From JADFQT01 sp965216025 (GTDB lineage: Bacteria > Chloroflexota > Dehalococcoidia > Lucifugimonadales > UBA3495), in assembly GCA_965216025.1 (NCBI GenBank), contig CBDCEX010000018.1, positions 1,116,001 to 1,180,000 of the forward strand: DNA of 64,000 nucleotides, written 5' to 3'. The position numbers and the translations under genes were made by a program. Under the pieces are notes generated by a model. That model was given only the letters and a program-made list of their open reading frames with translations. It ran no database searches and had not been told where the DNA came from. This document shows, in pieces, positions 7,716 through 15,153 of the stretch. How positions within the stretch are numbered: position 1 is the stretch's first letter; the number at the start of each line of letters is the position of its first letter.

Positions 7716-8786
7716 ATGCCCGTTTTGGATTACATGAGTCAATACGGCTATGAACAGCTAACTATGGTTACCGACCCGGCGGTCGGCCTGAAAGCCATCA
7801 TAGCCATTCATGACACAACCTTGGGTCCTGCCTGCGGCGGAACCCGCATCTGGCCCTACGAGACCGAGGAGGCGGCGGTGGAAGACGCGCTGCGGCTGGC
7901 CCGGGCCATGAGCTACAAGTCGGCCGCGGCGGATCTGCCCTTGGGCGGCGGCAAAGGAGTAATTATCGCCGACTCCCACACCGAGAAAACAGAAGCCATG
8001 CTGAGGGCCTACGGGCGATTTATCGAGACTCTGGGCGGGCGTTACGTTACCACCACCGACGTGGGAACTACCGGGCGGGATCTGGAATACATCCGGCAGG
8101 AGACCAGGCACGTGGTTGGGCTGCCCACCACCGTGGGCGGAAGCGGCGACACTTCGGTCATGACCGGCCTGGGAATCTATATGGGCATAAAGGCTTGCGC
8201 CAAAGAGGTATGGGGTACCGACTCTTTAACTGGAAAAAGGATAGCGATGCAGGGGTTTGGGAAAGTCGCCTTCAACACCGCCCATCATCTTCTCAAGGAA
8301 AATGCCCAGCTGGTGGTAACCGATGTCTTTGAAAGTGCGCTGGACAGGGCCAGGGGAATGGGACTGGAGGTGGTGTCTCCCGAGAGCATTTACGATGTGG
8401 AGAGTGATATCTTCTCGCCTTGTGCCCTGGGCGGCGTTTTGAACAGCACCACCATCCCCAGGCTAACCTGCCGCGTGGTGGCGGGAGGAGCCAACAACCA
8501 GTTACTGGACGGGTCCCATGGCGACGAGCTGCATCTGCGGGGGATTTTGTACGCCCCGGATTATGTGATCAATGCCGGCGGAATCATAAACGTTGAGGCG
8601 GAGATCGGCTCGGCCTACAACCCGGAGCGGGCCAGGAAGCGGACCGAGCGTATCTACGAGATCATGGAAAGGGTCATCCGGCTGGCTAAAACCGAAGAGA
8701 TGCCAACCTATCAAGCGGCGGATAAGCTGGCGGAGCAGCGCCTGTCCTCGGTCCAGAACATCAAGCAGATATACCGCTCCGCCTGA
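7716..8786 (+). CDS. Glu/Leu/Phe/Val dehydrogenase, leucine-dehydrogenase type
   Basis: 356 residues. The amino-acid dehydrogenase core is clear: K68 in AMSYKSAAADLPLGGGKGV and K80 in GGGK match the substrate and catalytic lysines of leucine dehydrogenase, and GTTGRDLEYI carries the usual catalytic Asp region. The nucleotide-binding fold begins at about 173 (RIAMQGFGKVAFNTAHHL). The family reversibly deaminates branched-chain or aromatic amino acids with NAD. It is shorter than hexameric GDH and closer to Leu/Phe/Val enzymes. Ribosome site GGAGGAAA 7 bases before the ATG. Monocistronic, with a hairpin terminator downstream. Confidence 0.92.
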   Translation: MPVLDYMSQYGYEQLTMVTDPAVGLKAIIAIHDTTLGPACGGTRIWPYETEEAAVEDALRLARAMSYKSAAADLPLGGGKGVIIADSHTEKTEAMLRAYGRFIETLGGRYVTTTDVGTTGRDLEYIRQETRHVVGLPTTVGGSGDTSVMTGLGIYMGIKACAKEVWGTDSLTGKRIAMQGFGKVAFNTAHHLLKENAQLVVTDVFESALDRARGMGLEVVSPESIYDVESDIFSPCALGGVLNSTTIPRLTCRVVAGGANNQLLDGSHGDELHLRGILYAPDYVINAGGIINVEAEIGSAYNPERARKRTERIYEIMERVIRLAKTEEMPTYQAADKLAEQRLSSVQNIKQIYRSA

Positions 8787-8810
8787 CCCACTGTTTGTTG
8801 TTAGTATAAA

Positions 8811-8854
8811 AAGGCCCGGAGTCCGCTGCAAAGCTGAGCCGGCTCTCGGGCCTT
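8811..8854 (-). terminator. Shared terminator between convergent genes
   Basis: A long GC-rich stem (AAGGCCCG...CGGGCCTT) between the dehydrogenase and the CDGSH gene. On the minus strand it is followed by CCTTTTTATAC, a good U tract, so it mainly ends the CDGSH transcript; it may also work in the plus direction. Confidence 0.65.
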
Positions 8855-8885
8855 CTTGCGGATCGGGGTCTGCAAATGGAACGGG

Positions 8886-9092
8886 TTAGCCAGCCTGGCT
8901 AGGGGCTTCGAATCCAGCCTCCCGATGGCTGCTATCGCAGAAGGGCTTTTTGCCAGATTGGCCGCAGCGGCACAGTGTTGCCCATTCCCCTTCGGGGATG
9001 GTATAGGCTTTCCCTTCCTGATCCACCAGTTCGAAGGGCCCGTACACGCGCATCGGACCATTATTGCGAATTTCGATCTTGACATCGGCCAT
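8886..9092 (-). CDS. CDGSH-type iron-sulfur protein
   Basis: 68 residues, a complete single CDGSH domain. The [2Fe-2S] ligands C41-x-C43-x8-C52-x3-H56 are present in LCRCGQSGKKPFCDSSH. Such proteins hold a redox-active 3-Cys/1-His cluster. This is a soluble, unfused bacterial form; its partner is unknown. The ATG is preceded by AGAGGGAGG. A terminator lies downstream. Confidence 0.93.
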   Translation of the reverse strand: MADVKIEIRNNGPMRVYGPFELVDQEGKAYTIPEGEWATLCRCGQSGKKPFCDSSHREAGFEAPSQAG

Positions 9093-9421
9093 GAAAATAC
9101 CTCCCTCTTAATAATTTAGCAACCTGGTACTCTAGGCAGAATCCTGGCCCTCTGGATGGCTTTTAAAGACCCGTTCCAGCAGCAGCGCTAGTCTGCCATC
9201 ACTAGGAATAGGTGTCAAGGGCTGGTGGGACAGACCATGCCGCCACGAACCGCTGCCAGATTATCGGAATCGCTTTACGCGGGACGGCATCTAAGCCATT
9301 GCGCTGCTGGGGGTTATATTTTCTGTCGCCAGGGCAGGCCCATTGACAGGCCCATAGAACGGTAGCGGCGGAGAGGTTGTCGAAGCAATGAATCGTGGGT
9401 AGAATGAGAACAGGAACTGCT
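9093..9421. other. Intergenic region, no gene seen
   Basis: About 330 bases between the divergent CDGSH and zf-HC2 genes. No convincing coding frame, hairpin or repeat was found. A sigma factor gene, often found beside a zf-HC2 gene, is absent here. Confidence 0.4.
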
Positions 9422-9700
9422 ATGAACAATTTCTTCAGAAGGCTGTTCAACCGGCGAGAAGCGGACTGCGCTGAGACCAGGGAGTTAGCGTCGGACTACT
9501 TGGAAGACGATCTAGCGCCCAGGAAGCGGGCTGCGATTCAATTCCACTTGGACAAGTGCGGTCCATGCCGCGCTTTCGTGGAAGCCTTATCCACGACCAT
9601 TGGTCTATTGGCCCGCTTGCCGCGAGTCGCGGCGCCGGCTTCTTTCCAACAAACGGTGATGGAACGGATTAAGACAAATGACCCGGGGGAATCCGGCTAG
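9422..9700 (+). CDS. Putative anti-sigma factor with zinc-finger (zf-HC2) domain
   Basis: 92 residues from the ATG at 9422, which follows AGGAACTGCT; an in-frame ATG 27 bases upstream has no ribosome site. The segment CAETRELASDYLEDDLAPRKRAAIQFHLDKCGPC carries the H-x3-C-x2-C zinc site of zf-HC2/ZAS domains, which hold ECF sigma factors. No transmembrane helix or sensor domain follows, so it would be a soluble ZAS-like protein. No sigma factor gene is adjacent, so the partner is unknown. Confidence 0.75.
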   Translation: MNNFFRRLFNRREADCAETRELASDYLEDDLAPRKRAAIQFHLDKCGPCRAFVEALSTTIGLLARLPRVAAPASFQQTVMERIKTNDPGESG

Positions 9701-9810
9701 AATCCCGTGGCCGGCCCCGGCTTCCCGGCAGCCAGGCTCCTGCTTAATTGACTGCTCAGTGATTTGGGGCCGCTCCGTAATCCGGCCAAAAACCCGGATG
9801 AGAACCACCT

Positions 9811-10290
9811 TCAGCCATTGGCCGACTGTTCTTCTTCCAGGGCCTGGTACTTGGATGGGCACTTGACCAGGATGCTCTCCGCTTCGAACATATCGTCCGG
9901 CCCGTACCTCCCCTCCAGAATGATTTCCGAATGGGGATTGAAGAACAAGTCGGGCATGACGCCGACGTAGAATGCTGCCAAGCGTTCCGGCGACCCGCCT
10001 TCTTTGTCGGTTAGTTGAAAATTGGAATAGGTGGATTTGTCTTGCCGGTGGAAGCTGCCGTCAACCAGAGCCCCGGAAACCCTTACCGTGCGTCCGTCCC
10101 GGTACTCCTCGGCGCGCATAAACTCGCTAACCGTAAGGAAATAGAGGACGTTGCCCGGAAAGGCAGCAAAAACCATGTAGCCTACCACCAGGGCCAACAC
10201 CGCGCCAAGAATCATAAACCTGGTCCGGTGGCCGCTTCCTTCGCTTTCTTGGGGCGGCAATTCCGGTGAAATGTTTTCGGTCTCCTGCAC
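9811..10290 (-). CDS. ccmE: Cytochrome c maturation haem chaperone CcmE, Cys-type
   Basis: 159 residues. A membrane anchor lies at about 25-45, followed by the OB-fold periplasmic domain with VRVSGALVDGS and IILEGRYGPDDMFEAESILVKCPSKY. CcmE carries haem covalently from CcmC to the lyase. The binding motif here is C144-PSK-Y148 in place of the usual His-x3-Tyr, the variant known from archaea and some sulfate reducers. It is the last gene of the ccmABCDE row. CcmF, CcmG and CcmH are not in this window. Confidence 0.92.
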   Translation of the reverse strand: MQETENISPELPPQESEGSGHRTRFMILGAVLALVVGYMVFAAFPGNVLYFLTVSEFMRAEEYRDGRTVRVSGALVDGSFHRQDKSTYSNFQLTDKEGGSPERLAAFYVGVMPDLFFNPHSEIILEGRYGPDDMFEAESILVKCPSKYQALEEEQSANG

Positions 10291-10463
10291 AGTGCCTACC
10301 CTAAATCTCCCTTTTACCCTTCCCGGGGTGCGGTTTTAGTCAAGCGGTGGGTTCGCCTATTCGCCAATCCAGCAGCTATGATACCACGGCCCGGTAACCG
10401 GGCCAAGGCAACCAACCGACAATTGGGGCCGATGCCTCCCAAGCAAACCTTCCTCCCCAAGTA

Positions 10464-10688
10464 TCAGCCGCCGGTTCTTTCATCGTGGTTATTATCGCCG
10501 ATGCTTTCTTTCTGCTCCAACTCCCGGTGTAATTCAGCGATCTCCCGCTGCATTTCCTGGCGTCTACGCGATACAAAGAAGGCGTAGGCGAAGAAGATGG
10601 CCCAGGTAACCGCGAAGGCGGCAAACAAGAAGGGGAGATTAGCCGATGAGGGATGGCTGTCTAGCAGCAAGGCAAGCATGTTAATCAA
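10464..10688 (-). CDS. ccmD: CcmD-like small membrane protein
   Basis: 74 residues from a TTG that overlaps the stop codon of ccmC (TTGA). One transmembrane helix at about 18-40, then a charged helix (RRRQEMQREIAELHRELEQK), the CcmD plan. In known systems CcmD helps release holo-CcmE from CcmC. The identification relies on topology, size and position between ccmC and ccmE; an alternative internal ATG three codons later would make little difference. Confidence 0.75.
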   Translation of the reverse strand: MINMLALLLDSHPSSANLPFLFAAFAVTWAIFFAYAFFVSRRRQEMQREIAELHRELEQKESIGDNNHDERTGG

Positions 10689-11467
10689 CGTATTAATCCA
10701 TCTGGGGTTCCCGGATTGTAGCCGGCCCTCCTCAAAGCGAACCTCAGTCCTCGCACTCTATCCTCCGCGTCCCTCAAGGCCAGTCGCTCCAGCAGCAGGT
10801 AGGCGAAGAGGACCAGGAAGGTTAAAAAGGAGAATAGCAACACCAGCAGCATCGTCGGGTCCAGCGCGCCGGACTGGGCGAATGGTCCGACCACCGGCGA
10901 GGGATGGATCGACCGCCACCACACCACCGAGTAATAGACTATGGGCACGTCGACAAACCCCACTATTCCCACCACCGCCGAATAAACCGCCCCCTGGGAC
11001 CGGCTGGGGGCGTAAGACCTCAGCATCAGGTAGGCGACGTAGATCAGCCACAATATCAACGTGGTGGTAAGTCGGGGCTCCCAGGTCCACCAGGTTCCCC
11101 AAACCGGCCTGGCCCAGATAATCCCGGTGATTAAAGCCAGAGTCACGAATACCACCCCAACTTCGGCGGCGGCGTGGGCCAGCCCGTCCCAACGATCCTT
11201 GCGGCAAATCAAATATCCGACGCTGCCAATCAGCACTAGGAAGAAGGACAGGAAGGACATAATGGCCATCGGCACGTGGAAATAGAAGATCCTTTGCACG
11301 TGGCCCAAGACCGAGTCGGTGGGCGCCACCAGGAATATTAGGTAGATGTCAACCAGCATCAGAATCAGCCCAATGATGGCCAGGTAACCGGGCCAGGAAG
11401 CCAGGGACCACATGCCAGCAGCTGGTGCGGGCTGGAAGCTGCTTTCGGAAGGGGGGTGACTAGCCAC
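10685..11467 (-). CDS. ccmC: Haem exporter/handling protein CcmC
   Basis: 260 residues with six predicted membrane helices and the WWD-type haem-handling motif WGTWWTWEPRLTT near residue 122, flanked by His residues (YFHVPMA near 63, and others). CcmC transfers haem to CcmE at the outer face of the membrane. It overlaps ccmD by four bases and follows ccmB by 14 bases, so all are one transcript. Confidence 0.93.
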   Translation of the reverse strand: MASHPPSESSFQPAPAAGMWSLASWPGYLAIIGLILMLVDIYLIFLVAPTDSVLGHVQRIFYFHVPMAIMSFLSFFLVLIGSVGYLICRKDRWDGLAHAAAEVGVVFVTLALITGIIWARPVWGTWWTWEPRLTTTLILWLIYVAYLMLRSYAPSRSQGAVYSAVVGIVGFVDVPIVYYSVVWWRSIHPSPVVGPFAQSGALDPTMLLVLLFSFLTFLVLFAYLLLERLALRDAEDRVRGLRFALRRAGYNPGTPDGLIR

Positions 11468-11481
11468 GATGGATCACTGGA

Positions 11482-12156
11482 TCACTCCTCGACCACGAAG
11501 GAAAATACCCAAGGACATATTACTAAAAACAGGACGTCGAAGACCCCGATCAGCGGCAGCCAGCGGTCCAATCCAATCCCCGAGCCGTTTCCCAAGGCGA
11601 TGTTGGACGCCTCCACCGCCCCGATCAGCACCGGCAGGATGATGGGGAAAAACAGGACGGGCAACATGATTTCCCGCGAGCGGGTCTGAACCGCGATGGC
11701 GGAGAAAAGGGTGCCGACCGTGGCGAAGCCCAGGGTGGCCAGTAGTATGGTCAGGATCAGAGCCCAGGAAAGCCCGGAAAAGCCCAGCATGGCGGCGAAT
11801 ACCGGCAGCAGCAGCCCCTCAACTATCAACATAAATAGGAAGCTGACCAGCACCTTACCCAAGAAAACAGCGTCACGACTGACCGGGCTGAGCAGCAGTC
11901 CTTCCAATCCGCCCTGCTCCTTTTCCTTGACGAAGGCTCGATTCATTGCCAGAGTACCCGCGAAGGCAAAGGCGACCCATAGGATGCCGGCGGCCAGCTC
12001 GGATACGCGCTGCGGGCTGACGTTCAAAGCGAAGTTGAAAACCACTGCCACCAGGAAGCCGAACACTAGCACGGAGATGATAATGTCCTTGGAGCGGACT
12101 TCCAGCAGAATGTCCTTCCAGACCATAACCAGCAGGGGCCGCAGCGCTGAACTCAT
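11482..12156 (-). CDS. ccmB: Haem ABC exporter permease CcmB
   Basis: 224 residues, six membrane helices. CcmB hallmarks such as FVKEKEQGGLEGLLLSPVSR are visible. With CcmA it forms the ABC unit that powers release of holo-CcmE. It follows ccmA after about 20 bases. Confidence 0.93.
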   Translation of the reverse strand: MSSALRPLLVMVWKDILLEVRSKDIIISVLVFGFLVAVVFNFALNVSPQRVSELAAGILWVAFAFAGTLAMNRAFVKEKEQGGLEGLLLSPVSRDAVFLGKVLVSFLFMLIVEGLLLPVFAAMLGFSGLSWALILTILLATLGFATVGTLFSAIAVQTRSREIMLPVLFFPIILPVLIGAVEASNIALGNGSGIGLDRWLPLIGVFDVLFLVICPWVFSFVVEE

Positions 12157-12176
12157 CGCACCATTGCGGGCACTGC

Positions 12177-12929
12177 TTAGGACACCGCCGCGGCGGGCGG
12201 GTGTTGAGCGCCGGTAGAAGAGGTGGCCGCTACGGCATGCCGGCCAGCCTCTTGCCAGTCCAGGGATTCTTGCCGGAAATGAACTCGGCCCTGGGACAGC
12301 ACCCCCACCCGATGAGCCCAGGAGCGCCCCAGCTCTTCATTATGGGTGGTCATAACTATCGACCCGCCGGCGGCGGTCCATTCGGCGGTTAGCTGGCGCA
12401 GCATGTCAATGGATTGCCGGTCCAGTCCTCCCTCGGGCTCGTCCAGCAAGAGGATGGAGGGTTGGTGCAGAATGGCCCGGGCCAAGGCCAGGCGTTGGCG
12501 CATGCCGTGGGAGAGGGTTCTTACCCGCTGGTGGGCTCGCTGGCTCAGACCTACCCGATCCAAAACCATTTCCAGCTGCTGGGAGAGCTCTTTAACCTGA
12601 TAGAGCCTTCCGTAAAACTCCAGGTTTTCCCGGCAGGTCAGGTCTTCATAAAGATAGCTGAGGTGTCCAACAACCCCGATGTTGCGCCGGATGGACCGGG
12701 GTTGCCGTTTCAGATCATAGCCGGCAACCAGAATCTGGCCGGCCTCGGGGCGCGCCTGGGTGGACATTAACCGCAAGAGGGTGGTTTTGCCGGTTCCGTT
12801 GGCGCCCAGCAAAACCAGGAACTCTCCCCATTGAACTTCCAGGTCCAGGTCCCAGAGCACCGGTTCATCGCCAAAGCTTTTTTGCAGCCCCTCCACCCGG
12901 ATTGCTACTGCAGCGCTCCGGCCTACCAT
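12177..12929 (-). CDS. ccmA: Haem ABC exporter ATPase CcmA
   Basis: 250 residues. Walker A is GANGTGKTT (about 38-46), the ABC signature is LSHGMRQRL, Walker B is ILLLDEPEGGLD, and the H-loop is MTTHN. The LSHGM signature variant is common in CcmA. First gene of the ccmABCDE row, reading leftward. It ends in an Ala/Ser-rich tail that is not part of the domain. Confidence 0.92.
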   Translation of the reverse strand: MVGRSAAVAIRVEGLQKSFGDEPVLWDLDLEVQWGEFLVLLGANGTGKTTLLRLMSTQARPEAGQILVAGYDLKRQPRSIRRNIGVVGHLSYLYEDLTCRENLEFYGRLYQVKELSQQLEMVLDRVGLSQRAHQRVRTLSHGMRQRLALARAILHQPSILLLDEPEGGLDRQSIDMLRQLTAEWTAAGGSIVMTTHNEELGRSWAHRVGVLSQGRVHFRQESLDWQEAGRHAVAATSSTGAQHPPAAAVS

Positions 12930-13080
12930 GGGCCTTCCAAATAAGGGGCCGGCCCCATCACGGTCAATCGAGCATACCGGCGAATATAACGGGGAAGATG
13001 CAGGGAAATCACCAGCTAATGGTAAATGGGTGGGGCGGGTTCCGCAAGCTTTGTTCCGGCTAGTGGGGGCAGCTCTCGAT

Positions 13081-13125
13081 TGTCATTGCGCGGGCCGCAG
13101 GACCGAAGCAATCGCACGACGGTAA
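13081..13125. repeat. Dispersed repeat family A, partial copy
   Basis: TGTCATTGCGCGGGCCGCAG and what follows match, in reverse complement, the end block (GCTTCGG..CTGCGGCC...GCAATGACA) of the copies at 29026, 31612 and 39050. Only one end is present. It lies just beyond the true end of the response-regulator pseudogene. Confidence 0.5.
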
Positions 13126-13197
13126 GGAGCGGGAAAGCGGGACCAAGGGGAACCCAGCAGAGATTCGCCCTTATGGATGGGAACCTGGGACAGGCGG

Positions 13198-13843
13198 TTA
13201 GACGCTGTCCCGAATATAGCTGAGGACCGCTTGAACCCTGGGATGCAGTGGCCCCGTTGTGGCTCAAGTTCAGCTCTTGATAGATGGCATTGATGTAATT
13301 TTCCACCGATTTAGTACCCAGCACCAGCTTCTCGGCTATGGCCGCATTGTTGTATCCCTGGGCCATCATGGTCAAAACTTCCTGCTGTCGTGGGGTCAAG
13401 CCGGCGGTCAGGGAACCTTTGCGCGGTTTCATGCTGTTGACCACCGTGGGGTCCATGACCACCAGCCCGGAAGCGGCTCCCTCAATGGCCCGGGCCAGAG
13501 CCCCGGCGTCGCTTACCGACTGCTTGAGCAGGTATGACCAGCCGGAAGACTCCTCCGAGGATATCAGTCCCAGGTACTGGCGCTCACGATGGGAGGAGAG
13601 GATGACAATGCCCATGTCCGGGTGTTCGCTCTTGATACTGCGACCGGCGGCGATACCGTTGGGGTCACTACCCAGCTCAATGTCCGTCAGGATCACGTCC
13701 GGGTTATACCTACTGGCCGCGTCAATGGCGGCGTTCCCGTCCGCCACCGCTCCTACGACCTACATGTTAGGGACGGCGCCCAGGGATATTTTCAGCATAT
13801 CCCGAAACAGGCCTTCGTCTTCTACTATCATCACATTGACCAT
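13198..13843 (-). pseudogene. LuxR/NarL-family response regulator, broken by a stop and a frameshift
   Basis: The gene begins at an ATG (13841-13843) reading MVNVMIVEDEGLFRDMLKIS, a receiver-domain start with its acidic pocket. An in-frame TAG at 13760-13762 follows VPNM. The frame then continues with the phospho-acceptor region VILTDIELG and a LuxR-type HTH (LTPRQQEVLTMMAQGYNNAAI and VENYINAIYQEL). Near 13250 the frame shifts: the expected ending HPRVQAVLSYIRDSV and its TAA (13198-13200) are in another frame. The two lesions mean no normal protein is made, unless both are assembly errors. No sensor kinase is adjacent. Confidence 0.8.
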
Positions 13844-14163
13844 ATCTCGTCCTTCGCGGAGCCTCCCACCATAGCCGTTGGGTTGAATGCTAAGCGGGGC
13901 TCTTGCCGTGCTCTTAATCTATGTAATCATAGGAGATTTGTTAAAGCAAGGTCACGTATACGTCACAATTACTCACTTATGCACCCGGCTTATCGCCGGC
14001 CTATCGGTGGAAATAGAAATGGAGGAGCCCAGATGAATATCCAAGATAAAGCGAGCCCATCCCCTGATGGGCTCCTTCCACAAACTACCCCAGGTCGTCC
14101 CGACAAGCTTTTGGTTGCCTGGCGGGCTTTTGGTCGCCTGGCAGGCTTTTGGTCGGAGCAGGT
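13844..14163. other. Intergenic region with hairpin and short tandem repeat
   Basis: 320 bases between the response-regulator pseudogene and the SDR gene. It holds a hairpin at 14053-14074 and two and a half tandem copies of a 19-base unit beginning GCTTTTGGT at 14107-14160, adjoining the end of the SDR gene. No gene seen. Confidence 0.5.
14053..14074 (-). terminator. Probable terminator after the SDR gene
   Basis: GAGCCCATC and GATGGGCTC form a 9-base-pair stem with a 4-base loop; on the minus strand GCTTTAT follows. It lies about 90 bases past the SDR stop. Confidence 0.5.
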
Positions 14164-14958
14164 TTAGGGGTGCTTGATGCTGATGCCGCCGTCGACAGCC
14201 CAGGTCTGTCCGGTAACGTAGGCCGCAGCGGGGGAGGCCAGGAACACGGCCAAATAACCTACTTCTTTTAAGTGGCCGGTGCGGCCGAGGGGGATTTGGC
14301 CTTGGGCCGCATTTTGGCGGGCCTGATAAGTCTCGGCGCTCATTTGCTCCGGGTCCGGAAATGAGCCGGGGGCAATGGCGTTGGCGCGTACGCCGAAAGG
14401 GGCCCACTCCTGGGCCAAACACTCGGTGAACCGCATCACCCCAGCCTTGGCGGCGTCGTAAGCAGCGGATTCGGGTCGGCCCCGGAAGGACGCCCAGCCG
14501 CTTATGTTGATAACTGAACCCTGTCTCCGCTCCAGCAGATGGGGACCCAGAGCACGGCATCCTTGAAAGGCCTCGGTGAGGTTGATGTCGAGTATAAAGT
14601 GCCACTCCTCCTCGGTCATGCCGGGAGTTGCGCCACCGGGAAGGGCAACCACCGGCTTTCGGATGGCGTCGCCAACGCAGTTAACCAGGGTGTCCAAATG
14701 GCCGAACTGGTCGAGGACCTGCAGGGCGACGCGGTCCATGTCGGCCGCCTTGGTCGCGTCGCCGGTGACGGGTAGAGCCTCCCCACCCAGGGCTTTTATC
14801 TCTTCCGCGACCTGATTCACCCCGGTGGGCCCCAGGCCGGTAATGGCCACGTCCGCGCCGGCTTCGGCGAAGGCGAGGGCTATTCCCTTTCCTATGCCGC
14901 GACCGGCTCCTACTATCAGGACCTTTTGTCCGCTAACGTCAAACTCGGGAAGACTCAT
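14164..14958 (-). CDS. Short-chain dehydrogenase/reductase
   Basis: 264 residues, classical SDR. The NAD(P) motif is GAGRGIGKG at about 17-25, NCVG stands for the NNAG motif, the catalytic Ser is in SVINISGWAS, and Tyr/Lys are in AAYDAAKAGVM. The C-terminus GQTWAVDGGISIKHP is typical of FabG-like members. The substrate is not evident. Ribosome site AGGAGG before the ATG. No operon partner. Confidence 0.9.
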   Translation of the reverse strand: MSLPEFDVSGQKVLIVGAGRGIGKGIALAFAEAGADVAITGLGPTGVNQVAEEIKALGGEALPVTGDATKAADMDRVALQVLDQFGHLDTLVNCVGDAIRKPVVALPGGATPGMTEEEWHFILDINLTEAFQGCRALGPHLLERRQGSVINISGWASFRGRPESAAYDAAKAGVMRFTECLAQEWAPFGVRANAIAPGSFPDPEQMSAETYQARQNAAQGQIPLGRTGHLKEVGYLAVFLASPAAAYVTGQTWAVDGGISIKHP

Positions 14959-15153
14959 AACATTCCTCCTAACGGGTCAGGAATTACCGGACGCCATCAT
15001 TTGAAATTAGCCGCGCCCGGCGGTTAAGTTGCCAGCTATGGCTGAACTGGAAAGGGGGCTAATTATAGGGAGCAGGCTTGTGAGAAGAACTAGGGTAAGT
15101 ATACCTGATGGTCGGACCGGCCGGAGTTAGTCGGTGGGAGCTAAGCAGTGGGG

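Noticed and set aside
9202..9450. 82-residue frame on the minus strand upstream of the zf-HC2 gene
   Set aside because: No ribosome site or domain; not a sigma factor as might be hoped from the neighbour.
13016..13747. Response regulator starting at GTG 13747
   Set aside because: The frame opens in the middle of a receiver domain and ends in a repeat; the real gene starts at 13843 and is broken.
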